Made by a program: the position numbers and the translations under genes
Source of the DNA: Anthropogastromicrobium aceti
GTDB lineage: Bacteria; Bacillota; Clostridia; Lachnospirales; Lachnospiraceae
Assembly (NCBI RefSeq): GCF_025567095.1
Contig: NZ_JAOQJH010000016.1
Direction: 5' to 3' (one strand)
Length of the DNA stretch: 64,000 nucleotides
Notes under the pieces: model-generated
Databases searched by the model: none
The model's input: the letters and a program-made list of their open reading frames with translations, nothing else
What the model was told of the DNA's origin: nothing
In this document: piece by piece, positions 34,793 through 43,402 of the stretch
Layout: each line of letters begins with the position of its first letter
How positions within the stretch are numbered: position 1 is the stretch's first letter

Positions 34793-36127
34793 TTAATACT
34801 TGTTTAGATACTGCCCGGTTTCCCAATCAGTTACATAAGCCTGATACTGACTTACCTCTCGCCTTTTTGCACGAACATATTTGCCGGAAATATACTCGCC
34901 AAGCGTCTTCATAACAAGAGAATCCTTTTCCATTTCCTCCACTGCTTCTGACAAACTCTTTGGCAGACGCTTTAAATTCAGCTTCTCACACTCTTCTTCA
35001 CTGAGGCGATAAATATTTAATTCTGTTGCTGCCTGCGGCATTAAGCCCTTTTTAATTCCTTCAAGACCTGCTGCAATGATACCAGCAAATGCCAGATAAG
35101 AATTTACACAAGGATCAGGATTTCTAAGCTCAATATGCATATCCTTTGCAGATGTTCTTGGAACGCTGATTAATGGTGAACGATTGCCTGATGACCATAC
35201 AATGTAGGCCGGTGCTTCATTTCCAGGAACAATGCGCTTATAGGAGTTTACAAGCGGATTTGTTACTGCTGTCAATCCTCTTACATGTGCCATGATACCT
35301 GCCATAAAATGATAGCCAAGCTCACTAAGTCCATATGAATCAGCTGGATCAGACAAGATATTATTGCCTTCTAAATCCATAAGCGTCATCTTAAGATGCA
35401 TGCCGCAGCCATCTGAGTCATTCATCGGCTTTGGCATAAATGTTGCATGCAGTCCATGACGGCTGGCAATAGTTTTGCATGTCATGCGAAATGTCACTAT
35501 ATTATCAGCTGCTGCAAGCGCATTCACTGGCTGCAAATCAATCTCATGCTGATAAGGGGAATGCTCATGATATGAACTTCTGACATCAATTCCCATATCC
35601 TCAAGCGCAAGAATAATATCTCTTCTGACATTCTCACCTGTATCAAGCGGTGCAACATCAAAATAAGATCCATGTCCCTGCGTCTGCAGCATCACCTCTC
35701 CGTCTGTATCATATGGAAACAGACAAAATTCACATTCTGGGGCAATATAAGGATAAATTCCCATCTTGGCTGCCTCACGGATAACCCGCTTTAATATATA
35801 ACGGCTATCCCCCTCAAATGGCGTTCCATCACACTTATGGATATCACAGATCAGACGGGCAACCTTGCCTGTCTGAGGTCTCCATGGAAAGATCTCAAAC
35901 GAATCTAAATCTGGATACAAGTACATGTCATCCTCTTCGATTCGCACAAATCCGTCAATGCCAGAGCCATCAAATGAACATTCATTATTAAGTGCCTGCT
36001 CTAGCTGTCCTGCTGTAACTGCAATATTCTTTACGGTTCCAAACACATCTGTAAACTGCAGACGTATAAATCCAACGTCCTCCTCATCTACCATGCGTAA
36101 AATATCTTCCTTTGAATATTTCGACAT
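34793..36127 (-). CDS. glnA: Glutamine synthetase, type I
   Basis: The 444-residue enzyme makes glutamine from glutamate, ammonia and ATP. It matches the short Gram-positive GSI-alpha form with no adenylylation insert. Visible are 'DGSGIDGFVRIEEDDMYLYP', 'APECEFCLF', 'DLQPVNALAAADNIVTFRM', 'HATFMPKPMNDSDGCGMH' (metal and substrate site), 'NSYKRIVPGNEAPAYIVWS' and 'RNPDPCVNSYLAFAGII'. The ATG has AAAGGA upstream. The leader contains two overlapping hairpins (36194-36231), and an ANTAR regulator gene follows. Confidence 0.96.
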   Translation of the reverse strand: MSKYSKEDILRMVDEEDVGFIRLQFTDVFGTVKNIAVTAGQLEQALNNECSFDGSGIDGFVRIEEDDMYLYPDLDSFEIFPWRPQTGKVARLICDIHKCDGTPFEGDSRYILKRVIREAAKMGIYPYIAPECEFCLFPYDTDGEVMLQTQGHGSYFDVAPLDTGENVRRDIILALEDMGIDVRSSYHEHSPYQHEIDLQPVNALAAADNIVTFRMTCKTIASRHGLHATFMPKPMNDSDGCGMHLKMTLMDLEGNNILSDPADSYGLSELGYHFMAGIMAHVRGLTAVTNPLVNSYKRIVPGNEAPAYIVWSSGNRSPLISVPRTSAKDMHIELRNPDPCVNSYLAFAGIIAAGLEGIKKGLMPQAATELNIYRLSEEECEKLNLKRLPKSLSEAVEEMEKDSLVMKTLGEYISGKYVRAKRREVSQYQAYVTDWETGQYLNKY

Positions 36128-36193
36128 ACTGATGTTTCCTTTCCAACTGATTACTCTGCTATCTGGTGGCTAACTCATGTTTTAGTTTACTAA

Positions 36194-36231
36194 CCCACTA
36201 TTTTGACAGTGGGGGCAAACTTGTTGCCCCC
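36194..36231 (-). promoter_or_regulatory. Overlapping hairpins in the glnA leader
   Basis: Transcribed first: GGGGGCAA/TTGCCCCC arms at 36224-36231 and 36211-36218. The second hairpin CCCACT/AGTGGG (36208-36213 with 36194-36199) shares three bases with the first, so the two cannot both form fully. This is a candidate switch, possibly read by the ANTAR protein, although the first loop is not an obvious ANTAR hexaloop and no T-run follows. Confidence 0.5.
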
Positions 36232-36296
36232 GTTGGCATGATACTATAGTAACACATCTTTACTGTATCTTCTATATCTTTTTTTTCACAATTAAA

Positions 36297-36439
36297 GTAA
36301 CTATTCAGAACCCCATTCGCAAAATCGCATCTTTGATGCTTCTATTTTGCTCATGTGGTTACCTCGCCATATAAAATTGCTATTCTGTCTGAATGTAAGC
36401 ATTCACAGAAAGCAATTTTGCATGGCTCTGAATAGTTAC
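36297..36439. mobile_element. 143-bp MITE-like element, copy 1
   Basis: Both ends are the perfect 13-bp inverted repeat GTAACTATTCAGA. Two internal hairpins are visible: GCAAAAT/ATTTTGC around GCATC/GATGC, and AAAATTGC/GCAATTTT around TGAATG/CATTCA. It encodes nothing and differs from copy 2 (59097-59239) at two positions. It lies four bases from the proS stop and upstream of the glnA leader. Confidence 0.85.
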
Positions 36440-36442
36440 AAA

Positions 36443-37879
36443 TTAATATGCTTTGCCCCATACAACCATTTTCTTTGCTTTCTTTCCGCAGCATACACAT
36501 ACGTCAGAAAGCTCTTCCTGCTCAAACGGCATGCAGCGGCTTGTTGCTGACAGCTCTTCCTTTACCTTATCCTCACATGCGCGGTCACCGCACCACATAG
36601 CCTTTACAAAACCTGGCTTATTTGCAAGAATATCCTTAAACTCTTCATAATTTGTTGCTGTATAGGTGTGAGCATCTCTATGTGCTCTTGCTCTCTCAAG
36701 CATTTCCTTTTGCATAGTCTCAAGAATCTCACCTACCTTCGCTGACAGTTCCTCAAAGCTTACGGTGATCTTTTCTCTTGTGTCACGGCGAACAATTACT
36801 GCCTGTCCTGCCTCGATATCCTTCGGACCTACCTCGATACGAACCGGAATACCACGCATCTCTGCCTCTGCAAATTTAAAGCCTGGTCCCTTATCAGAAT
36901 CATCAATAGTTGTTCTGAAGTTCTTTGCTAACTCTTCCTTAAGTGCATATGCCTTATCCATAACACCTTCCTTATGAGCTGCAATCGGAATAACTGTTAC
37001 CTGAGTCGGAGCAATTCTTGGCGGAAGAACAAGACCGCTGTCATCTCCGTGAACCATGATTAACGCACCGATGATACGTGTTGTCATACCCCATGAAGTC
37101 TGGTAAACATGCTTAATCTTATTATCCTTATCTGCAAAGGTTACATCAAATGCCTTTGCAAAGCCGTCTCCAAAGTTATGGCTTGTTCCAGACTGTAAAG
37201 CCTTTCCATCATGCATAAGAGCCTCGATGGTATAAGTAGATACAGCACCTGCAAACTTCTCCTTATCAGTCTTAACACCCTTAAGAACAGGAATAGCCAG
37301 TATTTCCTCACAGAAATCAGCGTAAACATTTAACATCTGGATTGTTCTTTCCTCAGCCTCCTCTGCAGTTGCATGAGCAGTATGACCCTCCTGCCATAAG
37401 AACTCTCTTGTTCTTAAAAATGGACGAGTCTCCTTCTCCCAACGAACAACTGAACACCACTGATTATATACACGCGGCAGATCACGATAAGAATGAATGT
37501 CTCTGGAATAAAAATCACAGAATAATGTCTCAGAAGTTGGACGTACACACATACGCTCTGGCAGCTCTGTCAGTCCACCGTGAGTAACCCAAGCTACCTC
37601 TGGTGCAAAGCCTTCTACATGATCCTTTTCCTTGTCAAGAAGACTCTCCGGAATAAACATTGGCATTGCCACGTTCTGTACACCAGTTGCCTTAAAACGT
37701 CTGTCAAGTTCATGCTGGATATTCTCCCAGATTGCATAACCATATGGCTTGATTGCCATAAATCCCTTTACGCTTGTATAATCACACAGCTCAGCTTTCT
37801 TTACAACGTCTGTATACCACTGTGCAAAATCTTCATTCATTGAAGTGATTGCTTCTACTAATTTCTTTTCCTTTGCCAT
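36443..37879 (-). CDS. proS: Prolyl-tRNA synthetase, archaeal/eukaryotic-like type
   Basis: The 478-residue class II synthetase charges tRNA-Pro. It begins MAKEKKLVEAITSMNEDFAQ, has motif 2 'RWEKETRPFLRTREFLWQEG', the anticodon-binding domain (about 280-390), and a C-terminal zinc-binding domain with 'CGDRACEDK' and 'VCVCCGKKAKKMVVWGKAY'. This short form lacks the editing insertion of the bacterial type. The ATG at 37879 has GGAGG five bases upstream. A proline T-box leader controls it, and the MITE-like element sits just after its stop. Confidence 0.96.
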   Translation of the reverse strand: MAKEKKLVEAITSMNEDFAQWYTDVVKKAELCDYTSVKGFMAIKPYGYAIWENIQHELDRRFKATGVQNVAMPMFIPESLLDKEKDHVEGFAPEVAWVTHGGLTELPERMCVRPTSETLFCDFYSRDIHSYRDLPRVYNQWCSVVRWEKETRPFLRTREFLWQEGHTAHATAEEAEERTIQMLNVYADFCEEILAIPVLKGVKTDKEKFAGAVSTYTIEALMHDGKALQSGTSHNFGDGFAKAFDVTFADKDNKIKHVYQTSWGMTTRIIGALIMVHGDDSGLVLPPRIAPTQVTVIPIAAHKEGVMDKAYALKEELAKNFRTTIDDSDKGPGFKFAEAEMRGIPVRIEVGPKDIEAGQAVIVRRDTREKITVSFEELSAKVGEILETMQKEMLERARAHRDAHTYTATNYEEFKDILANKPGFVKAMWCGDRACEDKVKEELSATSRCMPFEQEELSDVCVCCGKKAKKMVVWGKAY

Positions 37880-38167
37880 GTTAACCTCCATTTTTGATTC
37901 GGGTGGATAATAGGAAAGTCCCCTGTCAGCAATTTTTACTGACAAGGGACCAAATCATTCTTTGCTTCGGCGGTACCACCCTTATTAAAACCATGCGGTT
38001 TTCTCTTTTTTATGCCTGTAACGCTTGACTGCGTCCAGTTTCCTGGAATGCTCCAAAGTAGGTTCGTTCCCGCGCATTTGTATGCTCTCACCAACCGCAT
38101 ACTCTCTGTGAAACCGCCTGAAAGTACTATTCTTCTTCATTGCACCATGCAGATTTATAATCTGAAT
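37880..38167 (-). promoter_or_regulatory. T-box riboswitch, proline specific, upstream of proS
   Basis: The conserved T-box AAGGGTGGTACCGCC is at 37969-37983 on the minus strand. Stem I precedes it, with AGAGAGTATGCGG and the specifier region GAACCTACTTTGGAG, in which CCT is a proline codon. The terminator stem is GTCCC..GTCAG paired with CTGAC..GGGAC. Uncharged tRNA-Pro would bind and allow read-through into proS. Confidence 0.93.
37915..37950 (-). terminator. T-box-controlled terminator before proS
   Basis: GTCCCTTGTCAG and CTGACAGGGGAC pair over 12 positions around a 9-base loop, followed by TTTCCTATT, just before the proS ribosome site. The T-box sequence would pair in the competing antiterminator. 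Confidence 0.8.
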
Positions 38168-38173
38168 GGTTCT

Positions 38174-38202
38174 ATCTTACAAAACAAAATTTGATTTGTC
38201 AA
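38174..38202 (-). promoter_or_regulatory. proS T-box promoter
   Basis: Minus strand TTGACA (38197-38202), 17 bases, TAAGAT (38174-38179), immediately after the aspartokinase stop. Confidence 0.8.
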
Positions 38203-38207
38203 CCAAT

Positions 38208-39527
38208 TTAGAGCTGAGAAACTACAAAAATATCATAAATTGCTTTGATTGCTGTCTCAAACTCGGAATTTTTTACACCAACGATGATGTTGATCTCGCT
38301 AGAACCCTGATCAATCATCTTTACATTTACCTTTGCATGAGCTAATGCTGAGAAGATGCGTCCTGCTGTTCCTCTTGCCTCTCTCATACCACGTCCTACA
38401 ATTGCAATAAGAGCGATATCCGGTTCAAGGTCAAGCACATCCGGGTGAACCAGATGCTTGATTTCTGTCAATACCTTCTGCTCTTTTTCCTCAAACTCGC
38501 TCTGATGTACAATAACAGTCATGGTATCAACACCACTTGGCATATGCTCGAAGGAAATACCATATTTTTCAAAAGCTTCCAGTACCTTTCTTCCAAAGCC
38601 AATCTCTGCATTCATCATATCCTTCTCGATATTGATTGCTACAAAGTCCTTCTTTCCTGCAATACCAGTAATTGTATACTTCGGCACATGACATGTCTTT
38701 TCCACAATCATGGTTCCCTTGTCTTCCGGTGAATTTGTATTTTTGATATTGATCGGAATACCAGCCTGACGTACTGGGAAGATTGCATCCTCATGAAGAA
38801 CGGAAGCTCCCATGTAAGAAAGCTCACGAAGCTCCTTATAAGTGATTGTTGTAATTGGCTCTGGATTTCTAATGATACGCGGATCTGCGATCATACATCC
38901 TGAAACATCAGTCCAGTTCTCATACAAATTAGCATTTACGGCTCTTGCAACGATAGAACCGGTAATATCAGAACCGCCTCTTGAGAATGTTCTAATGGTG
39001 CCATCCTCCTCTGCGCCAAAAAATCCTGGAATTACAGCACGCTCTACTCTCTCAAGGCGCTTAGACATGATCTTGTTTGTAACAGCTGCATTAAAGGAAC
39101 CATCATGATTAAAACGAATAACCTCTGCTGCATCAACAAACTCATATCCAAGATAGTTTGCCATAATAATACCATTTAAGTACTCGCCACGGGAGGCTGC
39201 GTATTCCTTTCCAGCTTTTGCTGCAAACTTTGACGCAATCTCCTCAAACTGCGTGTCAAGTGAAAGGGTTAGTCCAAGACCGTTAATGATCTCATTGTAT
39301 CTTGCCTGAATTTTAGCAAGCTTATCAGAAAAATCTTCGTCCTGCTCTGCAGCTGCATAACATGTATAAAGCATATCGGTTACTTTAGTGTCACCAGAAA
39401 AACGCTTTCCCGGTGCAGATGGAACCACATAACGTCTGTCGGTGTCGCTGCAAATGATGTCTTTTACCTTTGTGAACTGTTCTGCGCTGGCCAGAGAGCT
39501 TCCGCCAAACTTTACAACCTTCTTCAT
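38208..39527 (-). CDS. Aspartate kinase (first of two)
   Basis: The 439-residue kinase phosphorylates aspartate, the first step to Lys, Thr and Met. It begins MKKVVKFGGSSLASAEQFTK and has 'FSRGGSDITGSIVARAVNA' and 'SGCMIADPRIIRNP'. Two C-terminal ACT domains follow ('FVAINIEKDMMNAEIGFGRK', 'IALIAIVGRGMREARGTAGR'). The sequence differs clearly from the second aspartokinase at 54308. It follows rluA and metK on the same strand with a 44-base gap and AGGAG before the ATG, linking it to methionine supply. Confidence 0.94.
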   Translation of the reverse strand: MKKVVKFGGSSLASAEQFTKVKDIICSDTDRRYVVPSAPGKRFSGDTKVTDMLYTCYAAAEQDEDFSDKLAKIQARYNEIINGLGLTLSLDTQFEEIASKFAAKAGKEYAASRGEYLNGIIMANYLGYEFVDAAEVIRFNHDGSFNAAVTNKIMSKRLERVERAVIPGFFGAEEDGTIRTFSRGGSDITGSIVARAVNANLYENWTDVSGCMIADPRIIRNPEPITTITYKELRELSYMGASVLHEDAIFPVRQAGIPINIKNTNSPEDKGTMIVEKTCHVPKYTITGIAGKKDFVAINIEKDMMNAEIGFGRKVLEAFEKYGISFEHMPSGVDTMTVIVHQSEFEEKEQKVLTEIKHLVHPDVLDLEPDIALIAIVGRGMREARGTAGRIFSALAHAKVNVKMIDQGSSEINIIVGVKNSEFETAIKAIYDIFVVSQL

Positions 39528-39571
39528 AATCGTATCTCCTCAACAATTAGTCTGACCGCAGTTATGTCTGA

Positions 39572-40315
39572 TCACCTTCCATTAACTGCTGTTATATTGG
39601 TATCATCATTCCAGGAAAATGTCAAGTATTTTCCTGTTATCGGATGTCGAAATGACAATTGTGCTGCACATAAAGCGATTGCACCGCGTGGTCCATGCAC
39701 CTTTGCACCGCCATAACGCACATCTGCTGCAATAGGCATACCCGCATGAGAAAGCTGTGCACGAATCTGGTGATGACGCCCCGTCTCAAGCACAATAGAC
39801 AAAAAATGCCACCCACCCTCTGGTGAGGGACTGCTTGCATATGGCAATAATATCTCACCTGATTTCACTTCTTCTCTTGCAATCTCTTTCCATGTTAAAA
39901 CGGCTTTTTTTGCCAATGGATCTGCCTTACTTGATACTGATGTTGTACCTGTTCGCTTATCTGCCGTTAAATAATCCTCCAGCCTGCCCTCACATGCTGG
40001 TACTATTCCACTTACGACAGCTTCATATTTTTTTGAAAAATTTTCTGTCTGCAGCTGTGCACTTAAATCTGCTGCAGCCTTTTTTGTCTTTGCGTAGACC
40101 ATCACACCGGCTACAGGACGATCTAATCTGTGTACGACAGCCAGATATGGGTTATCTGTCTTTGTTTTTGAGGACAAATAACCGCGAAGAAGACTTTCTT
40201 GATCCATCGCAAAGCTTTTTCCACGCTGAGATTCCATGCCAAAAGGCTTTTTTACTACGAGAAGGTGTTCATCCTCGTACAGAATGAACACCTTCTGATT
40301 GCTGTATCCTGCCAT
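39572..40315 (-). CDS. RluA-family pseudouridine synthase
   Basis: The 247-residue enzyme isomerises uridines in RNA. The catalytic Asp is in 'VVHRLDRPVAGVMVYAKT', and 'ETGRHHQIRAQLSHAGMPI' is the second family motif. No S4 domain is present, giving a short RluA/YtzG-like form; target rRNA or tRNA is not predictable. Its ATG is one base after the metK stop (TAAGATG), so translation is probably coupled. A perfect 13-bp hairpin lies 19-55 bases into the gene. Confidence 0.92.
   Translation of the reverse strand: MAGYSNQKVFILYEDEHLLVVKKPFGMESQRGKSFAMDQESLLRGYLSSKTKTDNPYLAVVHRLDRPVAGVMVYAKTKKAAADLSAQLQTENFSKKYEAVVSGIVPACEGRLEDYLTADKRTGTTSVSSKADPLAKKAVLTWKEIAREEVKSGEILLPYASSPSPEGGWHFLSIVLETGRHHQIRAQLSHAGMPIAADVRYGGAKVHGPRGAIALCAAQLSFRHPITGKYLTFSWNDDTNITAVNGR
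40260..40296. repeat. Perfect 13-bp inverted repeat at the start of the pseudouridine synthase gene
   Basis: AGAAGGTGTTCAT (40260-40272), an 11-base loop, then its exact reverse complement (40284-40296). It lies inside the coding sequence near the start codon and could hinder early translation. Confidence 0.7.
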
Positions 40316-40316
40316 C

Positions 40317-41501
40317 TTATGCCAGATACTTCTTCAGCACTTCTGCCTTATCAGTCTTCTCCCACGGAAGATCAATATCAGTTCTGCCGAAGTGGCCATA
40401 TGCTGCTGTCTGAGCGTAGATCGGACGTCTCAGATCAAGCATCTTGATGATTCCAGCCGGACGAAGATCAAAGTTTTCACGGATAATATCAACGAGCTTT
40501 GAATCCTCTACTGCGCCAGTTCCAAATGTATTTACCATGATAGATGTCGGATGTGCAACACCGATTGCATAAGAAACCTGAATCTCACAGCGCTGTGCAA
40601 GACCTGCTGCTACAATATTCTTTGCAACATAACGTGCTGCGTATGATGCTGAACGGTCTACCTTTGTGCAGTCCTTTCCTGAGAAAGCACCGCCGCCGTG
40701 TCTTGCCATACCGCCATATGTATCAACGATCAGCTTTCTTCCTGTCAGACCGCTGTCACCCTGTGGTCCGCCGATAACAAAACGACCTGTTGGATTTACG
40801 AAAAACTTAGTCTTCTCATCTATCAACTCTGCTGGAATTACCTCGTCAAATACATACTTTTTGATATCCTCACGGATCTGCTCCTGTGTTACATCCGGAT
40901 CATGCTGAGTAGAAAGAACAACAGCATCAAGACGTACCGGCTTATCATTCTCATCATACTCAACAGTAACCTGAGTCTTGCCGTCTGGTCTTAAATAAGA
41001 CAATGTTCCATTCTTACGAACCTCTGTCAGTCTGCGTGCCAGCTTATGTGCCAGAGAAATCGGATATGGCATAAGCTCTGGTGTTTCGTTGCTTGCATAA
41101 CCAAACATCATACCCTGGTCACCAGCTCCTGTATCCAAATCGTCCTTATCCTCACCATTTTTTGCCTCAAGAGACTTATCAACACCCATTGCGATATCAG
41201 TAGACTGCTCGTCAAGAACTGTCATAACCGCACAGCTGTCTGCGCTAAAGCCATATTCAGCATCGGTATAACCAATCTTTCTGATAGTATCTCTTGCTAC
41301 CTTCTGGATATCAACATATGCATTTGTGGTGATCTCACCCATAATCATAACAAGACCAGTTGTAGTACATGTTTCGCATGCAACACGGCTCATCGGATCC
41401 TGCTCGAGCATTGCGTCTAATACTGCATCAGAGATCTGATCGCAGACCTTGTCTGGATGTCCTTCTGTTACAGATTCAGATGTAAATAAATAATGTGCCA
41501 T
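40317..41501 (-). CDS. metK: S-adenosylmethionine synthase
   Basis: The 394-residue enzyme makes SAM from methionine and ATP. It begins MAHYLFTSESVTEGHPDKVC and has 'GAGDQGMMFGYA', 'FVIGGPQGDSGLTGRKLIVD', 'GGGAFSGKDCTKVDRSAAY'-like glycine-rich motif and 'ISYAIGVAHPTSIMVNTFG'-like C-terminal motif. The ATG at 41501 has GAGAGG upstream; the open frame runs further but crosses the riboswitch. A SAM-I riboswitch with terminator controls it. Confidence 0.97.
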   Translation of the reverse strand: MAHYLFTSESVTEGHPDKVCDQISDAVLDAMLEQDPMSRVACETCTTTGLVMIMGEITTNAYVDIQKVARDTIRKIGYTDAEYGFSADSCAVMTVLDEQSTDIAMGVDKSLEAKNGEDKDDLDTGAGDQGMMFGYASNETPELMPYPISLAHKLARRLTEVRKNGTLSYLRPDGKTQVTVEYDENDKPVRLDAVVLSTQHDPDVTQEQIREDIKKYVFDEVIPAELIDEKTKFFVNPTGRFVIGGPQGDSGLTGRKLIVDTYGGMARHGGGAFSGKDCTKVDRSASYAARYVAKNIVAAGLAQRCEIQVSYAIGVAHPTSIMVNTFGTGAVEDSKLVDIIRENFDLRPAGIIKMLDLRRPIYAQTAAYGHFGRTDIDLPWEKTDKAEVLKKYLA

Positions 41502-41534
41502 AAATTTTCCTCTCTTTCGTATCTTATATATGCG

Positions 41535-41580
41535 CAATTCACGGATACACATTCGCAAAACTAACGTGACGTGTGAATTG
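41535..41580. repeat. Long hairpin between the riboswitch terminator and metK
   Basis: CAATTCAC (41535-41542) and GTGAATTG (41573-41580) pair, with further partial pairing inside. It lies downstream of the riboswitch terminator in read-through transcripts only. Confidence 0.5.
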
Positions 41581-41588
41581 CTTGCGCT

Positions 41589-41615
41589 AAAAAAGTCCGC
41601 CCTTAAGGGGCGGAC
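41589..41615 (-). terminator. SAM riboswitch terminator
   Basis: GTCCGCCC and GGGCGGAC form an 8-bp GC-rich stem followed by TTTTTT on the minus strand. Confidence 0.9.
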
Positions 41616-41640
41616 CGACAACATTCTATTTATCCGTTCA

Positions 41641-41757
41641 CCTCTTATTGTTCGACTGCAGGCAATGCCTGCTCGCTCAGGTTGGCACCTTCCTTTTGCA
41701 AGGGGTTGCCGTGACTTCACTGATCCTATGTATCTCCATCACTCTGAATAAGGGGGT
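41641..41757 (-). promoter_or_regulatory. SAM-I (S-box) riboswitch of metK
   Basis: On the minus strand the P1 arms CTTATT and AATAAG enclose the S-box core: CAGAGTGATGGAG, GTGAAGTCACGGCAACC, GGAAGGTGCCAACC and the AATAAGAG end, all in the expected order. High SAM would favour the terminator at 41589-41615 and shut off metK, and probably the following rluA and aspartokinase genes. Confidence 0.92.
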
Positions 41758-41776
41758 ATTCTTTTTTGCAAATGGG

Positions 41777-41805
41777 ATTATAACCCTGTTTGCATCAAAA
41801 AGCAA
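41777..41805 (-). promoter_or_regulatory. metK promoter
   Basis: Minus strand TTGCTT (41800-41805), 17 bases, TATAAT (41777-41782), about 20 bases before the riboswitch. Confidence 0.8.
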
Positions 41806-41846
41806 GTGTTTTTTTTATTTTTTCTTTTTTGTTTATAAATCAACGA

Positions 41847-43151
41847 TCACCAATTAGTTGTGCCATTTTTCAGGCGGAAACGCTGGATATCCTTCTCTGT
41901 CTCCACTTCCTCGATGATACCGCCAAGGCTGGTGAGCTTTTCTGCAAAATCTTCATAGCCTCTTTTAATGTATACGATGTCCTCAAGCACACTTACACCC
42001 TGTGCTGCCAAGCCTGCAATAACAAGCGCTGCACCGGCACGAAGATCTGGCACTGTAACTGATGTACCTGAAAACTGCTCGATTCCATTTATGATTGCGA
42101 TGTTGCTCTCCACCTGAATGCTTGCACCCATGCGAATAAGCTCATCCACATAGCGGAAACGATTATCAAAAATACTCTCTGTCACAACGCTAGTACCGCG
42201 GGCAAGTGCCAGTACAACTGACATCTGCGGCTGCATATCTGTCGGGAAACCTGGATATGGCAGTGTATTTACTGATGTTGCATGAAGTCTCTCTTTACAG
42301 ACAACACGTACAGCATCATCAAACTCAGAAACCTCACAGCCTATCTCACGAAGCTTAGAGCTTAAGCAGTCTAAATGCTTTGGAATAACGTTTTTAACAG
42401 TTATATCACCTCTTGTAGCTGCTGCAGCCATCATAAATGTTCCTGCCTCGATCTGATCAGGAATAACGCTGTACTCAGCTCCATGAAGCTTCTTCACACC
42501 TTCAATACGAATCACATCAGTACCGGCACCCTTAATATTAGCCCCCATACTGTTCAACATATTCGCAACATCTACAATATGAGGTTCCTTTGCAACATTT
42601 TCAAGAACGGTACGTCCCTCTGCCAACGTAGCAGCCAGCATAACATTAATCGTCGCACCTACTGATACCTTATCGAAATAAATACGCGCACCAACCAACT
42701 TTTTAGCGTCAACAATAATCATACCATTGCTGATCTTTCCAGTCGCACCAAGAGCACGAAATCCTTTTAAATGCTGATCAATCGGACGGCTTCCGATGTT
42801 GCATCCACCCGGAAGGGCAACCTCTGCATGGTGATACTTTCCTAAAAGTGCACCAAGAAGGTAATATGATGCTCTCATCTTCTTTACATAGCTATTATCT
42901 ACAACACAGCTTCCAATTGTTTTTCCATTTAATCTGACGGTATGGCGTTCATCGCGTACTACTGCCGCACCTGTCTCACTGATTGCCTCCAGAAGGATAT
43001 TTACATCCTTTACATCCGGAAGGTTTGTAACTGTTACAAACTCATCTGCCATGATCGCTGCAGCCAGTATGCCAAGCGCTGCATTTTTGGCACCGCCAAT
43101 AACAACGTCGCCCACCAACGGATTCCCGCCTTTTATTACATATTGTTCCAT
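41847..43151 (-). CDS. murA: UDP-N-acetylglucosamine 1-carboxyvinyltransferase
   Basis: The 434-residue enzyme transfers enolpyruvate to UDP-GlcNAc, the first committed step of peptidoglycan synthesis. It has K22-N23 in 'VIGGAKNAALGILAA', the catalytic Cys (C117, the fosfomycin target) in 'ALPGGCNIGSRPIDQHLKG', and 'YPGFPTDMQPQMSVVLAL' near 295. A 245-base leader precedes it (promoter 43403-43430). Confidence 0.95.
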   Translation of the reverse strand: MEQYVIKGGNPLVGDVVIGGAKNAALGILAAAIMADEFVTVTNLPDVKDVNILLEAISETGAAVVRDERHTVRLNGKTIGSCVVDNSYVKKMRASYYLLGALLGKYHHAEVALPGGCNIGSRPIDQHLKGFRALGATGKISNGMIIVDAKKLVGARIYFDKVSVGATINVMLAATLAEGRTVLENVAKEPHIVDVANMLNSMGANIKGAGTDVIRIEGVKKLHGAEYSVIPDQIEAGTFMMAAAATRGDITVKNVIPKHLDCLSSKLREIGCEVSEFDDAVRVVCKERLHATSVNTLPYPGFPTDMQPQMSVVLALARGTSVVTESIFDNRFRYVDELIRMGASIQVESNIAIINGIEQFSGTSVTVPDLRAGAALVIAGLAAQGVSVLEDIVYIKRGYEDFAEKLTSLGGIIEEVETEKDIQRFRLKNGTTNW

Positions 43152-43396
43152 ATATTCCTATCTCCCGTTCCAATCATTAATCGGTATATTTGGAGTCTGA
43201 CAGGCTGAAAATACCGGCATGGAGCTAAAACCTCATGGCAGACATTAAATTAACATTGTCTGTTCTGCCACTTGGTTTTATTGGCAATTCAGCTTATCTT
43301 TGTCTTTGATTTTTAGTTACATTTATTTTAAGCTATAAGCGTTTCGTGCATTATGACGAATTAAACCTGATTATGACTTGCCTATTTTATCAAGTC
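43152..43396 (-). promoter_or_regulatory. Long murA leader with hairpins
   Basis: About 245 transcribed bases lie between the inferred start and the ATG. One stem-loop pairs GGCAGA...GACA with TGTC...CTGCC (43237-43269). No known riboswitch core was recognised. The rest of the gap up to 43559 is A/T-rich without a gene. Confidence 0.4.
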
Positions 43397-43402
43397 TGTT
43401 TC

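Noticed and set aside
36211..36231. Rho-independent terminator in the glnA leader
   Set aside because: The GC-rich hairpin is not followed by a T-run on either strand.
36347..36550. Similar short frames starting MLMWLPRHIKLLFCLN here and at 59147
   Set aside because: Both are chance frames inside the two copies of the 143-bp repeat element.
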